From Acholoe squamosa (taxonomy: Eukaryota > Annelida > Polychaeta > Phyllodocida > Polynoidae), in the NCBI GenBank assembly GCA_949317995.1, contig OX439050.1, positions 20,104,061 to 20,168,060 on the forward strand: DNA of 64,000 nt. Direction: 5' to 3'. The position numbers and the translations under genes were made by a program. Under the pieces are notes generated by a model. It saw nothing but the letters and a program-made list of their open reading frames with translations. It did no database searches and was not told where the DNA came from. This document shows positions 1-12,887 of this stretch, piece after piece; the first letter of the stretch is position 1, and every line of letters starts with the position of its first letter.

Positions 1-2034
1 GACTTTGGTGCTGATTTCAGTTATTTAAATAACTTTGCAAGGAGATATTGTGATACCAGCAAAAAAAAAAAAATCAAATGCTTCAGGTTGCCATGAACAT
101 ACAGACTCAGCTGAATAAATTGCTACACATTTATTCATCTAAACTTGTTTCCCATCACATTAAGATCATTCTTAGCAAAAATGGTGAATATCGGAAGACA
201 TTATTTTTCAAGGGTCAATTTGAAGCAAGACTATAGTCTTACCAAATTTTTCCACAAAATATCGAAGTTTCTCGGATCTGTCCCATATCTCTTGTGTATA
301 TCCTTTTAGGTATTTCAAACAACCTTTTGGACTTTGGTGCTGATTTGAGTTATTTAAATAACTTTGCAAGGAGATATTGTGATACCAGCAAAAAAAAAAT
401 CAAATGCTTCAGGTTGCCATGAACATACAGACTCAGCTGAATAAATTGCTCCACATTTATTCATCTAAACTTGTTTCCTATCACATTAAGATAATTCTTA
501 GCAAAAATGGTGAATATCGGAAGACATTATTTTTCAAGGGTCAATTTGAAGCAAGACTATAGTCTTACGAAATTTTTCCACAAAATATCGAAGTTTCTCA
601 GATCTGTCCCATATCTCTTGTGTCTATCCTTTTAGGTATTTCAAACAACCTTTTGGACTTTGGTGCTGATTTGAGTTATTTAAATAACTTTGCAAGGAGA
701 TATTGTGATACCAGCAAAAAAAAAATCAAATGCTTCAGGTTGCCATGAACATACAGACTCAGCTGAATAAATTGCTCCACATTTATTCATCTAAACTTGT
801 TTCCCTTCACATTAAGATCATTCTTAGCAAAAATGGTGAATATCGGAAGACATTATTTTTCAAGGGTCAATTTGAAGCAAGACTATAGTCTTACCAAATT
901 TATCCACAAAATATCGAAGTTTCTCGGATCTGTCCCATATCTCTTGTGTCTATCCTTTTAGGTATTTCAAACAACCTTTTGGACTTTGGTGCTGATTTGA
1001 GTTATTTAAATAACTTTGCAATGAGATATTGTGATACCAGCAAAAAAAAAATCAAATGCTTCAGGTTGCCATGAACATACAGACTCAGCTGAATAAATTG
1101 CTACACATTTATTCATCTAAACTTGTTTCCTATCACATTAACATCATTCTTAGCAAAAATGGTGAATATCGGAAGACATTATTTTTCAAGGGTCAATTTG
1201 AAGCAAGACTAGTCTTACCAAATTTTTCCACAAAATATCGAAGTTTCTCAGATCTGTCCCATATCTCTTGTGTCTATCCTTTTAGGTATTTCAAACAACC
1301 TTTTGGACTTTGGTGCTGATTTCAGTTATTTAAATAACTTTGCAAGGAGATATTGTGATACCAGCAAAAAAAAAAAATCAAATGCTTCAGGTTGCCATGA
1401 ACATACAGACTCAGCTGAATAAATTGCTACACATTTATTCATCTAAACTTGTTTCCCATCACATTAAGATCATTCTTAGCAAAAATGGTGAATATTGGAA
1501 GACATTTTTTTTCAAGGGTCAATTTGAAGCAAGACTATAGTCTTACCAAATTTTTCCACAAAATATCGAAGTTTCTCGGATCTGTCCCATATCTCTTGTG
1601 TATATCCTTTTAGGTATTTCAAACAACCTTTTGGACTTTGGTGCTGATTTGAGTTATTTAAATAACTTTGCAAGGAGATATTGTGATACCAGCAAAAAAA
1701 AAAATCAAATGCTTCAGGTTGCCATGAACATACAGACTCAGCTGAATAAATTGCTACACATTTATTCATCTAAACTTGTTTCCCATCACATTAAGATCAT
1801 TCTTAGCAAAAATGGTGAATATCGGAAGACATTATTTTTCAAGGGTCAATTTGAAGCAAGACTATAGTCTTACCAAATTTTTCCACAAAATATCGAAGTT
1901 TCTCGGATCTGTCCCATATCTCTTGTGTATATCCTTTTAGGTATTTCAAACAACCTTCTGAACTTTGGTGCTGATTTGAGGTATTTAAATAACTTTGCAA
2001 GGAGATATTGTGATACCAGCAAAAAGAAAATCAA

Positions 2035-3990
2035 ATGCTTCAGGTTGCCATGAACATACAGACTCAGCTGAATAAATTGCTCCACATTTATTCATCTAAA
2101 CTTGTTTCCTATCACATTAACATCATTCTTAGCAAAAATGGTGAATATCGGAAGACATTATTTTTCAAGGGTCAATTTGAAGCAAGACTAGTCTTACCAA
2201 ATTTTTCCACAAAATATCGAAGTTTCTCAGATCTGTCCCATATCTCTTGTGTCTATCCTTTTAGGTATTTCAAACAACCTTTTGGACTTTGGTGCTGATT
2301 TCAGTTATTTAAATAACTTTGCAAGGAGATATTGTGATACCAGCAAAAAAAAAAAATCAAATGCTTCAGGTTGCCATGAACATACAGACTCAGCTGAATA
2401 AATTGCTACACATTTATTCATCTAAACTTGTTTCCCATCACATTAAGATCATTCTTAGCAAAAATGGTGAATATCGGAAGACATTATTTTTCAAGGGTCA
2501 ATTTGAAGCAAGACTATAGTCTTACCAAATTTTTCCACAAAATATCGAAGTTTCTCGGATCTGTCCCATATCTCTTGTGTCTATCCTTTTAGGTATTTCA
2601 AACAACCTTTTGGACTTTGGTGCTGATTTGAGTTATTTAAATAACTTTGCAATGAGATATTGTGATACCAGCAAAAAAAAAATCAAATGCTTCAGGTTGC
2701 CATGAACATACAGACTCAGCTGAATAAATTGCTACACATTTATTCATCTAAACTTGTTTCCTATCACATTAACATCATTCTTAGCAAAAATGGTGAATAT
2801 CGGAAGACATTATTTTTCAAGGGTCAATTTGAAGCAAGACTAGTCTTACCAAATTTTTCCACAAAATATCGAAGTTTCTCAGATCTGTCCCATATCTCTT
2901 GTGTCTATCCTTTTAGGTATTTCAAACAACCTTTTGGACTTTGGTGCTGATTTCAGTTATTTAAATAACTTTGCAAGGAGATATTGTGATACCAGCAAAA
3001 AAAAAAAATCAAATGCTTCAGGTTGCCATGAACATACAGACTCAGCTGAATAAATTGCTACACATTTATTCATCTAAACTTGTTTCCCATCACATTAAGA
3101 TCATTCTTAGCAAAAATGGTGAATATCGGAAGACATTTTTTTTCAAGGGTCAATTTGAAGCAAGACTATAGTCTTACCAAATTTATCCACAAAATATCGA
3201 AGTTTCTCGGATCTGTCCCATATCTCTTGTGTCTATCCTTTTAGGTATTTCAAACAACCTTTTGGACTTTGGTGCTGATTTGAGTTATTTAAATAACTTT
3301 GCAATGAGATATTGTGATACCAGCAAAAAAAAAATCAAATGCTTCAGGTTGCCATGAACATACAGACTCAGCTGAATAAATTGCTACACATTTATTCATC
3401 TAAACTTGTTTCCTATCACATTAACATCATTCTTAGCAAAAATGGTGAATATCGGAAGACATTATTTTTCAAGGGTCAATTTGAAGCAAGACTAGTCTTA
3501 CCAAATTTTTCCACAAAATATCGAAGTTTCTCAGATCTGTCCCATATCTCTTGTGTCTATCCTTTTAGGTATTTCAAACAACCTTTTGGACTTTGGTGCT
3601 GATTTCAGTTATTTAAATAACTTTGCAAGGAGATATTGTGATACCAGCAAAAAAAAAAAATCAAATGCTTCAGGTTGCCATGAACATACAGACTCAGCTG
3701 AATAAATTGCTACACATTTATTCATCTAAACTTGTTTCCCATCACATTAAGATCATTCTTAGCAAAAATGGTGAATATTGGAAGACATTTTTTTTCAAGG
3801 GTCAATTTGAAGCAAGACTATAGTCTTACCAAATTTTTCCACAAAATATCGAAGTTTCTCGGATCTGTCCCATATCTCTTGTGTATATCCTTTTAGGTAT
3901 TTCAAACAACCTTTTGGACTTTGGTGCTGATTTGAGTTATTTAAATAACTTTGCAAGGAGATATTGTGATACCAGCAAAAAAAAAATCAA
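2035..3990. repeat. Dimeric higher-order repeat, 652-bp period
   Basis: Three successive 652-bp units (starting near 2035, 2687 and 3339) each contain two distinguishable monomers. One has the 12-bp palindrome form AAGACTAGTCTT. The next has the longer A run and the 14-bp form AAGACTATAGTCTT. The period repeats exactly, with few substitutions between units, which indicates recent local amplification of a two-monomer block. Confidence 0.85.
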
Positions 3991-4206
3991 ATGCTTCAGG
4001 TTGCCATGAACATACAGACTCAGCTGAATAAATTGCTCCACATTTATTCATCTAAACTTGTTTCCCTTCACATTAAGATCATTCTTAGCAAAAATGGTGA
4101 ATATCGGAAGACATTATTTTTCAAGGGTCAATTTGAAGCAAGACTATAGTCTTACCAAATTTATCCACAAAATATCGAAGTTTCTCGGATCTGTCCCATA
4201 TCTCTT

Positions 4207-5830
4207 GTGTCTATCCTTTTAGGTATTTCAAACAACCTTTTGGACTTTGGTGCTGATTTCAGTTATTTAAATAACTTTGCAAGGAGATATTGTGATACCA
4301 GCAAAAAAAAAAATCAAATGCTTCAGGTTGCCATGAACATACAGACTCAGCTGAATAAATTGCTACACATTTATTCATCTAAACTTGTTTCCCATCACAT
4401 TTAGATCATTCTTAGCAAAAATGGTGAATATCGGAAGACATTATTTTTCAAGGGTCAATTTGAAGCAAGACTATAGTCTTACCAAATTTTTCCACAAAAT
4501 ATCGAAGTTTCTCGGATCTGTCCCATATCTCTTGTGTATATCCTTTTAGGTATTTCAAACAACCTTCTGAACTTTGGTGCTGATTTGAGGTATTTAAATA
4601 ACTTTGCAAGGAGATATTGTGATACCAGCAAAAAGAAAACCAAATGCTTCAGGTTGCCATGAACATACAGACTCAGCTGAATAAATTGCTCCACATTTAT
4701 TCATCTAAACTTGTTTCCTATCATATTAACATCATTATTAGCAAAAATGGTGAATATCGGAAGACATTATTTTTCAAGGGTCAATTTGAAGCAAGACTAC
4801 AGTCTTACCAAATTTTTCCACAAAATATCGAAGTTTCTCGGATCTGTCCCATATCTCTTGTGTATATCCTTTTAGGTATTTCAAACAACCTTCTGAACTT
4901 TGGTGCTGATTTGAGGTATTTAAATAACTTTGCAAGGAGATATTGTGATACCAGCAAAAAGAAAATCAAATGCTTCAGGTTGCCATGAACATACAGACTC
5001 AGCTGAATAAATTGCTTCACATTTATTCATCTAAACTTGTTTCCTATCACATTAACATCATTCTTAGCAAAAATGGTGAATATCGGAAGACATTATTTTT
5101 CAAGGGTCAATTTACCAAATTTTTCCACAAAATATCGAAGTTCCTCGGATCTGTCCCATATCTCTTGTGTCTATCCTTTTAGGTATTTCAAACAACCTTC
5201 TGAACTTTGGTGCTGATTTGAGGTATTTAAATAACTTTGCAAGGAGATATTGTGATACCAGCAAAAAGAAAATCAAATGCTTCAGGTTGCCATGAACATA
5301 CAGACTCAGCTGAATAAATTGCTCCACATTTATTCATCTAAACTTGTTTCCTATCACATCAAGATAATTCTTAGCAAAGAATTTAATGGTGAATATCGGA
5401 AGACATTATTTTTCAAGGGTCAATTTGAAGCAAGACTATAGTCTTACCAAATTTTTCCACAAAATATCGAAGTTTCTCGGATCTGTCCCATATCTCTTGT
5501 GTATATCCTTTTAGGTATTTCAAACAACCTTCTGAACTTTGGTGCTGATTTGAGGTATTTAAATAACTTTGCAAGGAGATATTGTGATACCAGCAAAAAG
5601 AAAATCAAATGCTTCAGGTTGCCATGAACATACAGACTCAGCTGAATAAATTGCTTCACATTTATTCATCTAAACTTGTTTCCTATCACATTAACATCAT
5701 TCTTAGCAAAAATGGTGAATATCGGAAGACATTATTTTTCAAGGGTCAATTTACCAAATTTTTCCACAAAATATCGAAGTTCCTCGGATCTGTCCCATAT
5801 CTCTTGTGTCTATCCTTTTAGGTATTTCAA
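4207..5830. repeat. Satellite block also present at about 23,959 and 28,512
   Basis: A run of monomers carrying private variants (CCCATCACATTTAGAT, AAAGAAAACCAAATG, ATCATTATTAGC, ACTACAGTCTT and the 19-base palindrome deletion) occurs in the same order three times. The offset to the second copy is a constant 19,752 bp and to the third 24,305 bp. The second and third copies lie on the far side of the inserted DNA transposon. Confidence 0.85.
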
Positions 5831-6479
5831 ACAACCTTCTGAACTTTGGTGCTGATTTGAGGTATTTAAATAACTTTGCAAGGAGATATTGTGATACCAG
5901 CAAAAAGAAAATCAAATGCTTCAGGTTGCCATGAACATACAGACTCAGCTGAATAAATTGCTCCACATTTATTCATCTAAACTTGTTTCCTATCACATCA
6001 AGATAATTCTTAGCAAAGAATTTAATGGTGAATATTGGAAGACATTATTTTTCAAGGGTCAATTTGAAGCAAGACTATAGTCTTACCAAATTTTTCCACA
6101 AAATATCGAAGTTTCTCGGATCTGTCCCATATCTCTTGTGTATATCCTTTTAGGTATTTCAAACAACCTTCTGAACTTTGGTGCTGATTTGAGGTATTTA
6201 AATAACTTTGCAAGGAGATATTGTGATACCAGCAAAAAAAAAATCAAATGCTTCAGGTTGCCATGAACATACAGACTCAGCTGAATAAATTGCTCCACAT
6301 TTATTCATCTAAACTTGTTTCCTATCACATTAACATCATTCTTAGCAAAAATGGTGAATATCGGAAGACATTATTTTTCAAGGGTCAATTTGAAGCAAGA
6401 CTATAGTCTTACGAAATTTTTCCACAAAATATCGAAGTTTCTCGGATCTGTCCCATATCTCTTGTGTCTATCCTTTTAG

Positions 6480-8450
6480 GTATTTCAAACAACCTTTTGG
6501 ACTTTGGTGCTGATTTGAGTTATTTAAATAACTTTGCAAGGAGATATTGTGATACCAGCAAAAAAAAAATCAAATGCTTCAGGTTGCCATGAACATACAG
6601 ACTCAGCTGAATAAATTGCTCCACATTTATTCATCTAAACTTGTTTCCCATCACATTAAGATCATTCTTAGCAAAAATGGTGAATATCGGAAGACATTAT
6701 TTTTCAAGGGTCAATTTGAAGCAAGACTATAGTCTTACCAAATTTATCCACAAAATATCGAAGTTTCTCGGATCTGTCCCATATCTCTTGTGTCTATCCT
6801 TTTAGGTATTTCAAACAACCTTTTGGACTTTGGTGCTGATTTGAGTCATTTAAATAACTTTGCAATGAGATATTGTGATACCAGCAAAAAAAATCAAATG
6901 CTTCAGGTTGCCATGAACATACAGGCTCAGCTAAATAAATTGCTACACATTTATTCATCTAAACTTGTTTCCTATCACATTAACATCATTCTTAGCAAAA
7001 ATGGTGAATATCGGAAGACATTATTTTTCAAGGGTCAATTTGAAGCAAGACGTCTTACGAAATTTTTCCACAAAATATCGAAGTTTCTCAGATCTGTCCC
7101 ATATCTCTTGTGTCTATCCTTTTAGGTATTTCAAACAACCTTTTGGACTTTGGTGCTGATTTCAGTTATTTAAATAACTTTGCAATGAGATATTGTGATA
7201 CCAGCAAAAAAAAAAATCAAATGCTTCAGGTTGCCATGAACATACAGACTCAGCTGAATAAATTGTTCCACATTTATTCATCTAAACTTGTTTCCTATCA
7301 CATTAAGATCATTCTTAGCAAAAATGGTGAATATCGGAAGACATTATTTTTCAAGGGTCAATTTGAAGCAAGACTATAGTCTTACCAAATTTTTCCACAA
7401 AATATCGAAGTTTCTCGGATCTGTCCCATATCTCTTGTGTATATCCTTTTAGGTATTTCAAACAACCTTCTGAACTTTGGTGCTGATTTGAGGTATTTAA
7501 ATAACTTTGCAAGGAGATATTGTGATACCAGCAAAAAGAAAATCAAATGCTTCAGGTTGCCATGAACATACAGACTCAGCTGAATAAATTGCTCCACATT
7601 TATTCATCTAAACTTGTTTCCTATCACATTAACATCATTCTTAGCAAAAATGGTGAATATCGGAAGACATTATTTTTCAAGGGTCAATTTGAAGCAAGAC
7701 TATAGTCTTACCAAATTTTTCCACAAAATATCGAAGTTTCTCGGATCTGTCCCATATCTCTTGTGTCTATCCTTTTAGGTATTTCAAACAACCTTCTGAA
7801 CTTTGGTGCTGATTTGAGGTATTTAAATAACTTTGCAAGGAGATATTGTGATACCAGCAAAAAGAAAATCAAATGCTTCAGGTTGCCATGAACATACAGA
7901 CTCAGCTGAATAAATTGCTCCACATTTATTCATCTAAACTTGTTTCCTATCACATTAAGATAATTCTTAGCAAAAAATTTAATGGTGAATATCGGAAGAC
8001 ATTATTTTTCAAGGGTCAATTTGAAGCAAGACTATAGTCTTACCAAATTTTTCCACAAAATATCGAAGTTTCTCGGATCTGTCCCATATCTCTTGTGTAT
8101 ATCCTTTTAGGTATTTCAAACAACCTTCTGAACTTTGGTGCTGATTTGAGGTATTTAAATAACTTTGCAAGGAGATATTGTGATACCAGCAAAAAGAAAA
8201 TCAAATGCTTCAGGTTGCCATGAACATACAGACTCAGCTGAATAAATTGCTCCACATTTATTCATCTAAACTTGTTTCCTATCACATTAACATCATTCTT
8301 AGCAAAAATGGTGAATATCGGAAAACATTATTTTTCAAGGGTCAATTTGAAGCAAGACTATAGTCTTACCAAATTTTTCCACAAAATATCGAAGTTTCTC
8401 GGATCTGTCCCATATCTCTTGTGTATATCCTTTTAGGTATTTCAAACAAC
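6480..8450. repeat. Satellite block also present at about 25.6-27.6 kb
   Basis: The monomers here share rare variants with the right arm at a constant offset of 19,113 bp. These include GAGTCATTTAAATAAC, ACAGGCTCAGCT and the shortest palindrome AAGACGTCTT (7047-7056 here, 26160-26169 there). Part of the block (7708-8255) is seen again at 20,623-21,170. This is a duplicated multi-monomer segment now split across the transposon insertion. Confidence 0.85.
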
Positions 8451-9864
8451 CTTCTGAACTTTGGTGCTGATTTGAGGTATTTAAATAACTTTGCAAGGAG
8501 ATATTGTGATACCAGCAAAAAGAAAATCAAATGCTTCAGGTTGCCATGAACATACAGACTCAGCTGAATAAATTGCTCCACATTTATTCATCTAAACTTG
8601 TTTCCTATCACATTAACATCATTCTTAGCAAAAAATTTAATGGTGAATATCGGAAGACATTATTTTTCAAGGGTCAATTTGAAGCAAGACTATAGTCTTA
8701 CCAAATTTTTCCACAAAATATCGAAGTTTCTCGGATCTGTCCCATATCTCTTGTGTATATCCTTTTAGGTATTTCAAACAACCTTCTGAACTTTGGTGCT
8801 GATTTGAGGTATTTAAATAACTTTGCAAGGAGATATTGTGATACCAGCAAAAAGAAAATCAAATGCTTCAGGTTGCCATGAACATACAGACTCAGCTGAA
8901 TAAATTGCTCCACATTTATTCATCTAAACTTGTTTCCTATCACATTAACATCATTCTTAGCAAAAATGGTGAATATCGGAAGACATTATTTTTCAAGGGT
9001 CAATTTGAAGCAAGACTATAGTCTTACCAAATTTTTCCACAAAATATCGAAGTTTCTCAGATCTGTCCCATATCTCTTGTGTCTATCCTTTTAGGTATTT
9101 CAAACAACCTTTTGGCTTTTGGTGCTGATTTGAGTTATTTAAATAACTTTGCAAGGAGATATTGTGATACCAGCAAAAAAAAAATCAAATGCTTCAGGTT
9201 GCCATGAACATACAGACTCAGCTGAATAAATTGCTCCACATTTATTCATCTAAACTTGTTTCCTATCACATTAAGATAATTCTTAGCAAAAATGGTGAAT
9301 ATCGGAAGACATTATTTTTCAAGGGTCAATTTGAAGCAAGACTATAGTCTTACCAAATTTTTCCACAAAATATCGAAGTTTCTCGGATCTGTCCCATATC
9401 TCTTGTGTATATCCTTTTAGGTATTTCAAACAACCTTTTGGACTTTGGTGCTGATTTGAGTTATTTAAATAACTTTGCAAGGAGATATTGTGATACCAGC
9501 AAAAAAAAAATCAAATGCTTCAGGTTGCCATGAACATACAGACTCAGCTGAATAAATTGCTCCACATTTATTCATCTAAACTTGTTTCCCTTCACATTAA
9601 GATCATTCTTAGCAAAAATGGTGAATATCGGAAGACATTATTTTTCAAGGGTCAATTTGAAGCAAGACTATAGTCTTACCAAATTTATCCACAAAATATC
9701 GAAGTTTCTCGGATCTGTCCCATATCTCTTGTGTCTATCCTTTTAGGTATTTCAAACAACCTTTTGGACTTTGGTGCTGATTTGAGTTATTTAAATAACT
9801 TTGCAATGAGATATTGTGATACCAGCAAAAAAAAAATCAAATGCTTCAGGTTGCCATGAACATA

Positions 9865-9889
9865 CAGGGGGGGATTCACTGAGCGATGT
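9865..9889 (+). repeat. Left terminal inverted repeat
   Basis: 25 bases starting CAGGGGGGGATTC and ending TGAGCGATGT. Against the reverse complement of 18831-18856 it matches throughout the inner TGAGCGATGT and at most outer positions, with one single-base gap and about four mismatches, mostly in the G-rich outer part. The pairing stops right after GATGT. Confidence 0.85.
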
Positions 9890-9931
9890 ATGGGCCTATT
9901 TTGGGTATTATTTAGCTTTGGGGAGCTACAG

Positions 9932-9939
9932 TATAAAAT
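9932..9939 (+). promoter_or_regulatory. Possible TATA box near the left end
   Basis: TATAAAAT lies 67 bases inside the left end and points toward the transposase gene. This is only a sequence match; no start site can be seen, and the region is AT-rich enough for chance matches. Confidence 0.25.
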
Positions 9940-10258
9940 GTAGATTACCATTCTTCCTTATTTTAATGACATTTGATAGAAAACATCTTGAGCTTCAAGC
10001 AGAGGGCAGATTTATGTATATCGGCCTATAATTTGATGAGTTACAGAGTCTTGAAGTTGGATGACACACCAAAAATGCCTTTTTTTTGCCAATTTTTCAT
10101 CCTTCCCACCAATATTTTATCAAGGTAGACAGTGTTACAGTGCCATAAACCTCTTTAAACATAGGTGGGGGGTCGTAGCCATCTATCAAAAATGCTTTGG
10201 TCATGCCACAGCCTCAACCCTCTGTCCCGCATGTCTTATAATATGGAACTATGAGCGA

Positions 10259-10454
10259 CCTCACGTACGTAACTTTTTTTTTATGCCCCTAACTACCATA
10301 ATAAAAATGTATCCTCCCTTTCTCTATTAATTGTGTTCAACAGGGTCCCTAGGGGGGTTCTGATGTTAAATAAATAAAACTGCTGGTCTGTCGCAGATAC
10401 GAGCTAGATCTCATAAACCAAAATTCAACTCCCGACAATGTTACGTACGTGAGG
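10259..10454. promoter_or_regulatory. Subterminal motif pair (reverse 10259-10273, forward 10440-10454)
   Basis: CCTCACGTACGTAAC at 10259-10273 and GTTACGTACGTGAGG at 10440-10454 are exact reverse complements. The core TACGTA/ACGTACGT is itself palindromic, while the GAGG end gives direction. Repeated subterminal motifs are binding sites for the element's own transposase in well-studied plant elements such as Ac and Spm. That role here is inferred. Confidence 0.75.
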
Positions 10455-10613
10455 TATACTTTTACAAGTCTACTTGCTACATAAATTTATAATTCTTCAT
10501 TTCTAGTCTATTTTGGATTAATTTAAATATAAATGGAATAATTGAAGCAAAAATCAAAGCCACAGACCGTGTAGTATGGCCACAGTGGGTGTCTTTGTCT
10601 TGCTCGCGGCAAA

Positions 10614-10994
10614 CCTCACCTACGTAACGAAAATTTATGGCGCCAAACGAAGACGCTTCCTGTTAACCGGGCGGAAGTGACCCACATCCGGGAACTTTTG
10701 CAACATGCTCAGAGGATCTCGAACTTGCAAATAGTGAAGTTTACTTGTCCTTGTTTCTTCCTAAAACCACAAAAAAGGTAGGTAATTCCCATGAAAGTGT
10801 GATGGAATATCGATTGTTACGTATGTGAGTGTCCGTACATGGCTTTGATTGTGCAAATAATACGCAGAAATGATGTATGTGGACGTAGAATCGACCACAG
10901 TCAAATTCTCTTGCCATCTCGGCCGGTTGACGCCATTTTTTTGGGCCCCGGACCTCCCTGAACTTCGATTATTTGTTTTTATCACGTACGTAAC
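10614..10994. promoter_or_regulatory. Subterminal motif cluster (10614-10628 R, 10816-10830 F, 10980-10994 R)
   Basis: Three variant copies: CCTCACCTACGTAAC, GTTACGTATGTGAGT and TATCACGTACGTAAC. Each differs from the consensus at one or two positions. The TATG form is what CpG-to-TpG decay of TACG would give. Confidence 0.7.
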
Positions 10995-11342
10995 GTTTTC
11001 GCCAGGTTGTGGAAATGGCTCTGCTGAGCAACTCACGCTGTATATTTAGCCCCAAATCATTGTTATATGTTGAAATTAGGGTCTACCATTGCTACTAGGG
11101 TGCATTAGACCATCTTTGGATATTTTGGGATGACCCCCCAGCTTGTTTGGAGGGGCAGGGCTGATTTTTTTGTTGAATTTTTTACTTGCTGACCCCCAAA
11201 ATGGCAGTATTTTGCATAATTACCTGTTTTTACCATGGTGTATGTGCCCCAAGATCTACAATCAATCATTCTAGTTCATATAACCTGACATTTGGTATGT
11301 ATTTTGCCAGCAATGACTATTTTTCATCATTCCTCAAATTTC

Positions 11343-11527
11343 GTTACGTACGTGAGTCGTTATCTAGATATGTTGCCCTATAGACCTCCATGTCACTTTT
11401 TTCCATTAAATTGCTTCACAATGTACACCCTAGTGGCCATACCTAATATGCTGGACAGAATTAAAGCACTTACCACCTTATTTTATGCAAGTTCTACACA
11501 AATTTGAAAACGTTACGTACGTGAGGT
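11343..11527 (+). promoter_or_regulatory. Subterminal motif pair (11343-11357, 11512-11527)
   Basis: Two forward copies, GTTACGTACGTGAGT and GTTACGTACGTGAGGT, 169 bases apart and about 330-500 bases upstream of the first coding exon. Binding here could affect transcription of the transposase gene; this is an inference. Confidence 0.75.
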
Positions 11528-11854
11528 TTTGTTCGTTTTGATTGCTATATGTACCTCAGACACACCCAGACTATTTTAAATTCACCATTAGATGCGCCTA
11601 TGGGCCCCTCATCCTAAATGATGTTGGTTGTAGCAATTCTGAAAAAAAAAAATCCCAACATTTTTCATGGTGGCCAATTTTTAGGGTTCTGCTGAACTAC
11701 TGGACAGTAATGACCTGTCTATTGTTCTATCCATACATAATTTTTTACTCCTACTTTGTCATCATCATCCATACATATTCTGTTAATATAGAAGTATTTT
11801 TCATTGAGCTTACACACCTTGGTTGTTCAATAATTTGTCCTTATGTTTGGCAGT

Positions 11855-12115
11855 ATGTCTGCGACAGGCGGTGACAAGCCACCCAATGATGGAGTTGATG
11901 ACCAGAAGAAAAAGGTCCCCATGACCCCGGCCGAGCGGGCAGCGAAGCATCGTGCCAAAGTGAGAGCCCAGAAAGGGGAGGTGCAGGATAAGGCTGATGA
12001 AGCGAAAAGGCAGAAGGACCTGCGTGAAAGACTGAAGAAGGAGGGTGATCCCAACGCCGCCAAGAAGAGGGCACAGGCCGCCCTACGTCAAAAGACCAAG
12101 TACTGGCGTGAAAGG
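11855..12115 (+). CDS. Transposase gene, coding exon 1 (basic helical N-terminus)
   Basis: 87 codons from ATG at 11855 to a donor (AAAGG|GTAACT) at 12116; phase 0. An acceptor (TTTGGCAG) ends at 11853, one base before the ATG context, so the exon probably starts at 11854. An in-frame ATG at 11843 would be an alternative start if the intron were absent. The product is highly charged: a short acidic/polar start, then a long Lys/Arg/Glu/Ala helix containing MTPAERAAKHRAKVRAQK and ending in KTKYWRER. Similar basic T-P-A-E-R-type helical N-termini occur on several animal transposon proteins (recalled, not searched). A DNA-binding or multimerising role is likely but inferred. It joins exon 2 without changing frame. 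Confidence 0.75.
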
Positions 12116-12321
12116 GTAACTATTTGTTTATATTTCCCTAATCTGCAACATTTGTATCTGTTGTTATCTGATATAGTAATGTATTTATGTAATGTGAGAT
12201 TAAGAAGGTAATAAGTATATAAATTCCTTGATTGAATATTTTTAAAGTTCAATAGCAATGCAGGTATGTCATTTGCTATCATTGCATTCATTTTGTATTC
12301 AATGCTACTTTTCCATTTCAG

Positions 12322-12633
12322 GGGGTGGTTACCCTTCCTGGCACTGAGGGCACCTATGCAGGACCAGTGACACCTGCCACTGACCCTGGAGAGGGCTCCT
12401 CCACAGGACCAGCAGCAGAGGCACCTACTCCTCAGGCCACAGGGGTTAGTAAGACACCTGCAGGTAACGTGGGTAAAGGGAAGGGCCGTGGGAAGACGAG
12501 CGCCACGCCTGCGGGCCGACCCAGCCAAGGCCGGGGCTCCCGCATGCCTGTGGCGCTCTTCACCCACGGTTCTACCCGGCGCCCACGGTTCCAGCAGGTG
12601 TCGAGCACCCACAAGGAAAAGGACACTACTGGT
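12322..12633 (+). CDS. Transposase gene, coding exon 2 (low-complexity linker)
   Basis: 104 codons between an acceptor (CATTTCAG, ending 12321) and a donor (GGT|GTAAGT, intron starting 12634). It is phase 0 at both ends, so it could be skipped without a frame change. The translation starts GVVTLPGTEGTYAG and is rich in Pro, Thr, Gly and Ala, followed by a Lys/Arg/Gly-rich basic stretch. No domain is recognised; it is probably a flexible, nucleic-acid-friendly linker. Confidence 0.7.
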
Positions 12634-12887
12634 GTAAGTGAGAATTAAGACAGCCTTCAATGATTGATATGCATTATCATTTATGAAATAAGGATGCTTT
12701 GTCATTTTAAAGGATTCATGTTCATTCAACTTCATGATGAAACAAAATATTCCATAATCTATACATTTTTAAATGTTGTGATTTAAATAGCACAATTGAT
12801 CTAAATGAATTCATGAAACTAGATATTCCATAACCTGTGTAGTTTAGGTGTATTTAAGCTATCCTAATGTATTTTTTTACATTTCAG

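Larger units (their letters stand above)
1..9864. repeat. Satellite array, left arm (about 30 monomers of 307-332 bp)
   Basis: AT-rich tandem satellite continuing off the left edge. The usual monomer is 326-328 bp, with longer monomers (332 bp, six extra bases in the stretch after CTTAGCAAA) and shorter ones (307 bp, 19 bases missing around the AAGACTATAGTCTT palindrome, e.g. near 5113 and 5752). Two monomer types alternate. Type A reads CTTTTGGACTTTGG, GAGTTATTTAAATAAC and a run of 8-13 A after ACCAGC. Type B reads CTTCTGAACTTTGG, GAGGTATTTAAATAAC and AAAAAGAAAA. Each monomer carries one or two perfect palindromes and an AATAAA. Small open frames recur with the monomer period on both strands but change with A-run length, so I treat the array as non-coding. 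A centromeric or pericentromeric location is an inference only. Confidence 0.97.
9890..11853 (+). other. Left subterminal region, non-coding, with seven copies of the transposon motif
   Basis: About 2 kb without a convincing coding frame. It contains seven copies of the motif GTTACGTACGTGAGG(T) or its reverse complement. Forward copies lie at about 10440, 10816, 11343 and 11512; reverse copies at about 10259, 10614 and 10980. It probably holds the promoter and one or more 5' non-coding exons of the transposase gene, because a good splice acceptor (TTTGGCAG) ends at 11853. The short open frames here differ in every frame and look accidental. Confidence 0.7.

Noticed and set aside
553..640. CENP-B box within the satellite monomer
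   Set aside because: Segments such as TTTCTCGGATCTGTCCC share a few bases but lack the essential TTCG...A..CGGG pattern.
10761..11036. Small minus-strand frame in the left subterminal region
   Set aside because: It spans two copies of the transposon motif and has no recognisable domain; it looks accidental.
12088..12735. 215-residue minus-strand open frame
   Set aside because: Runs across intron and exon 2 of the transposase gene on the opposite strand, with AT-rich non-coding composition at both ends.
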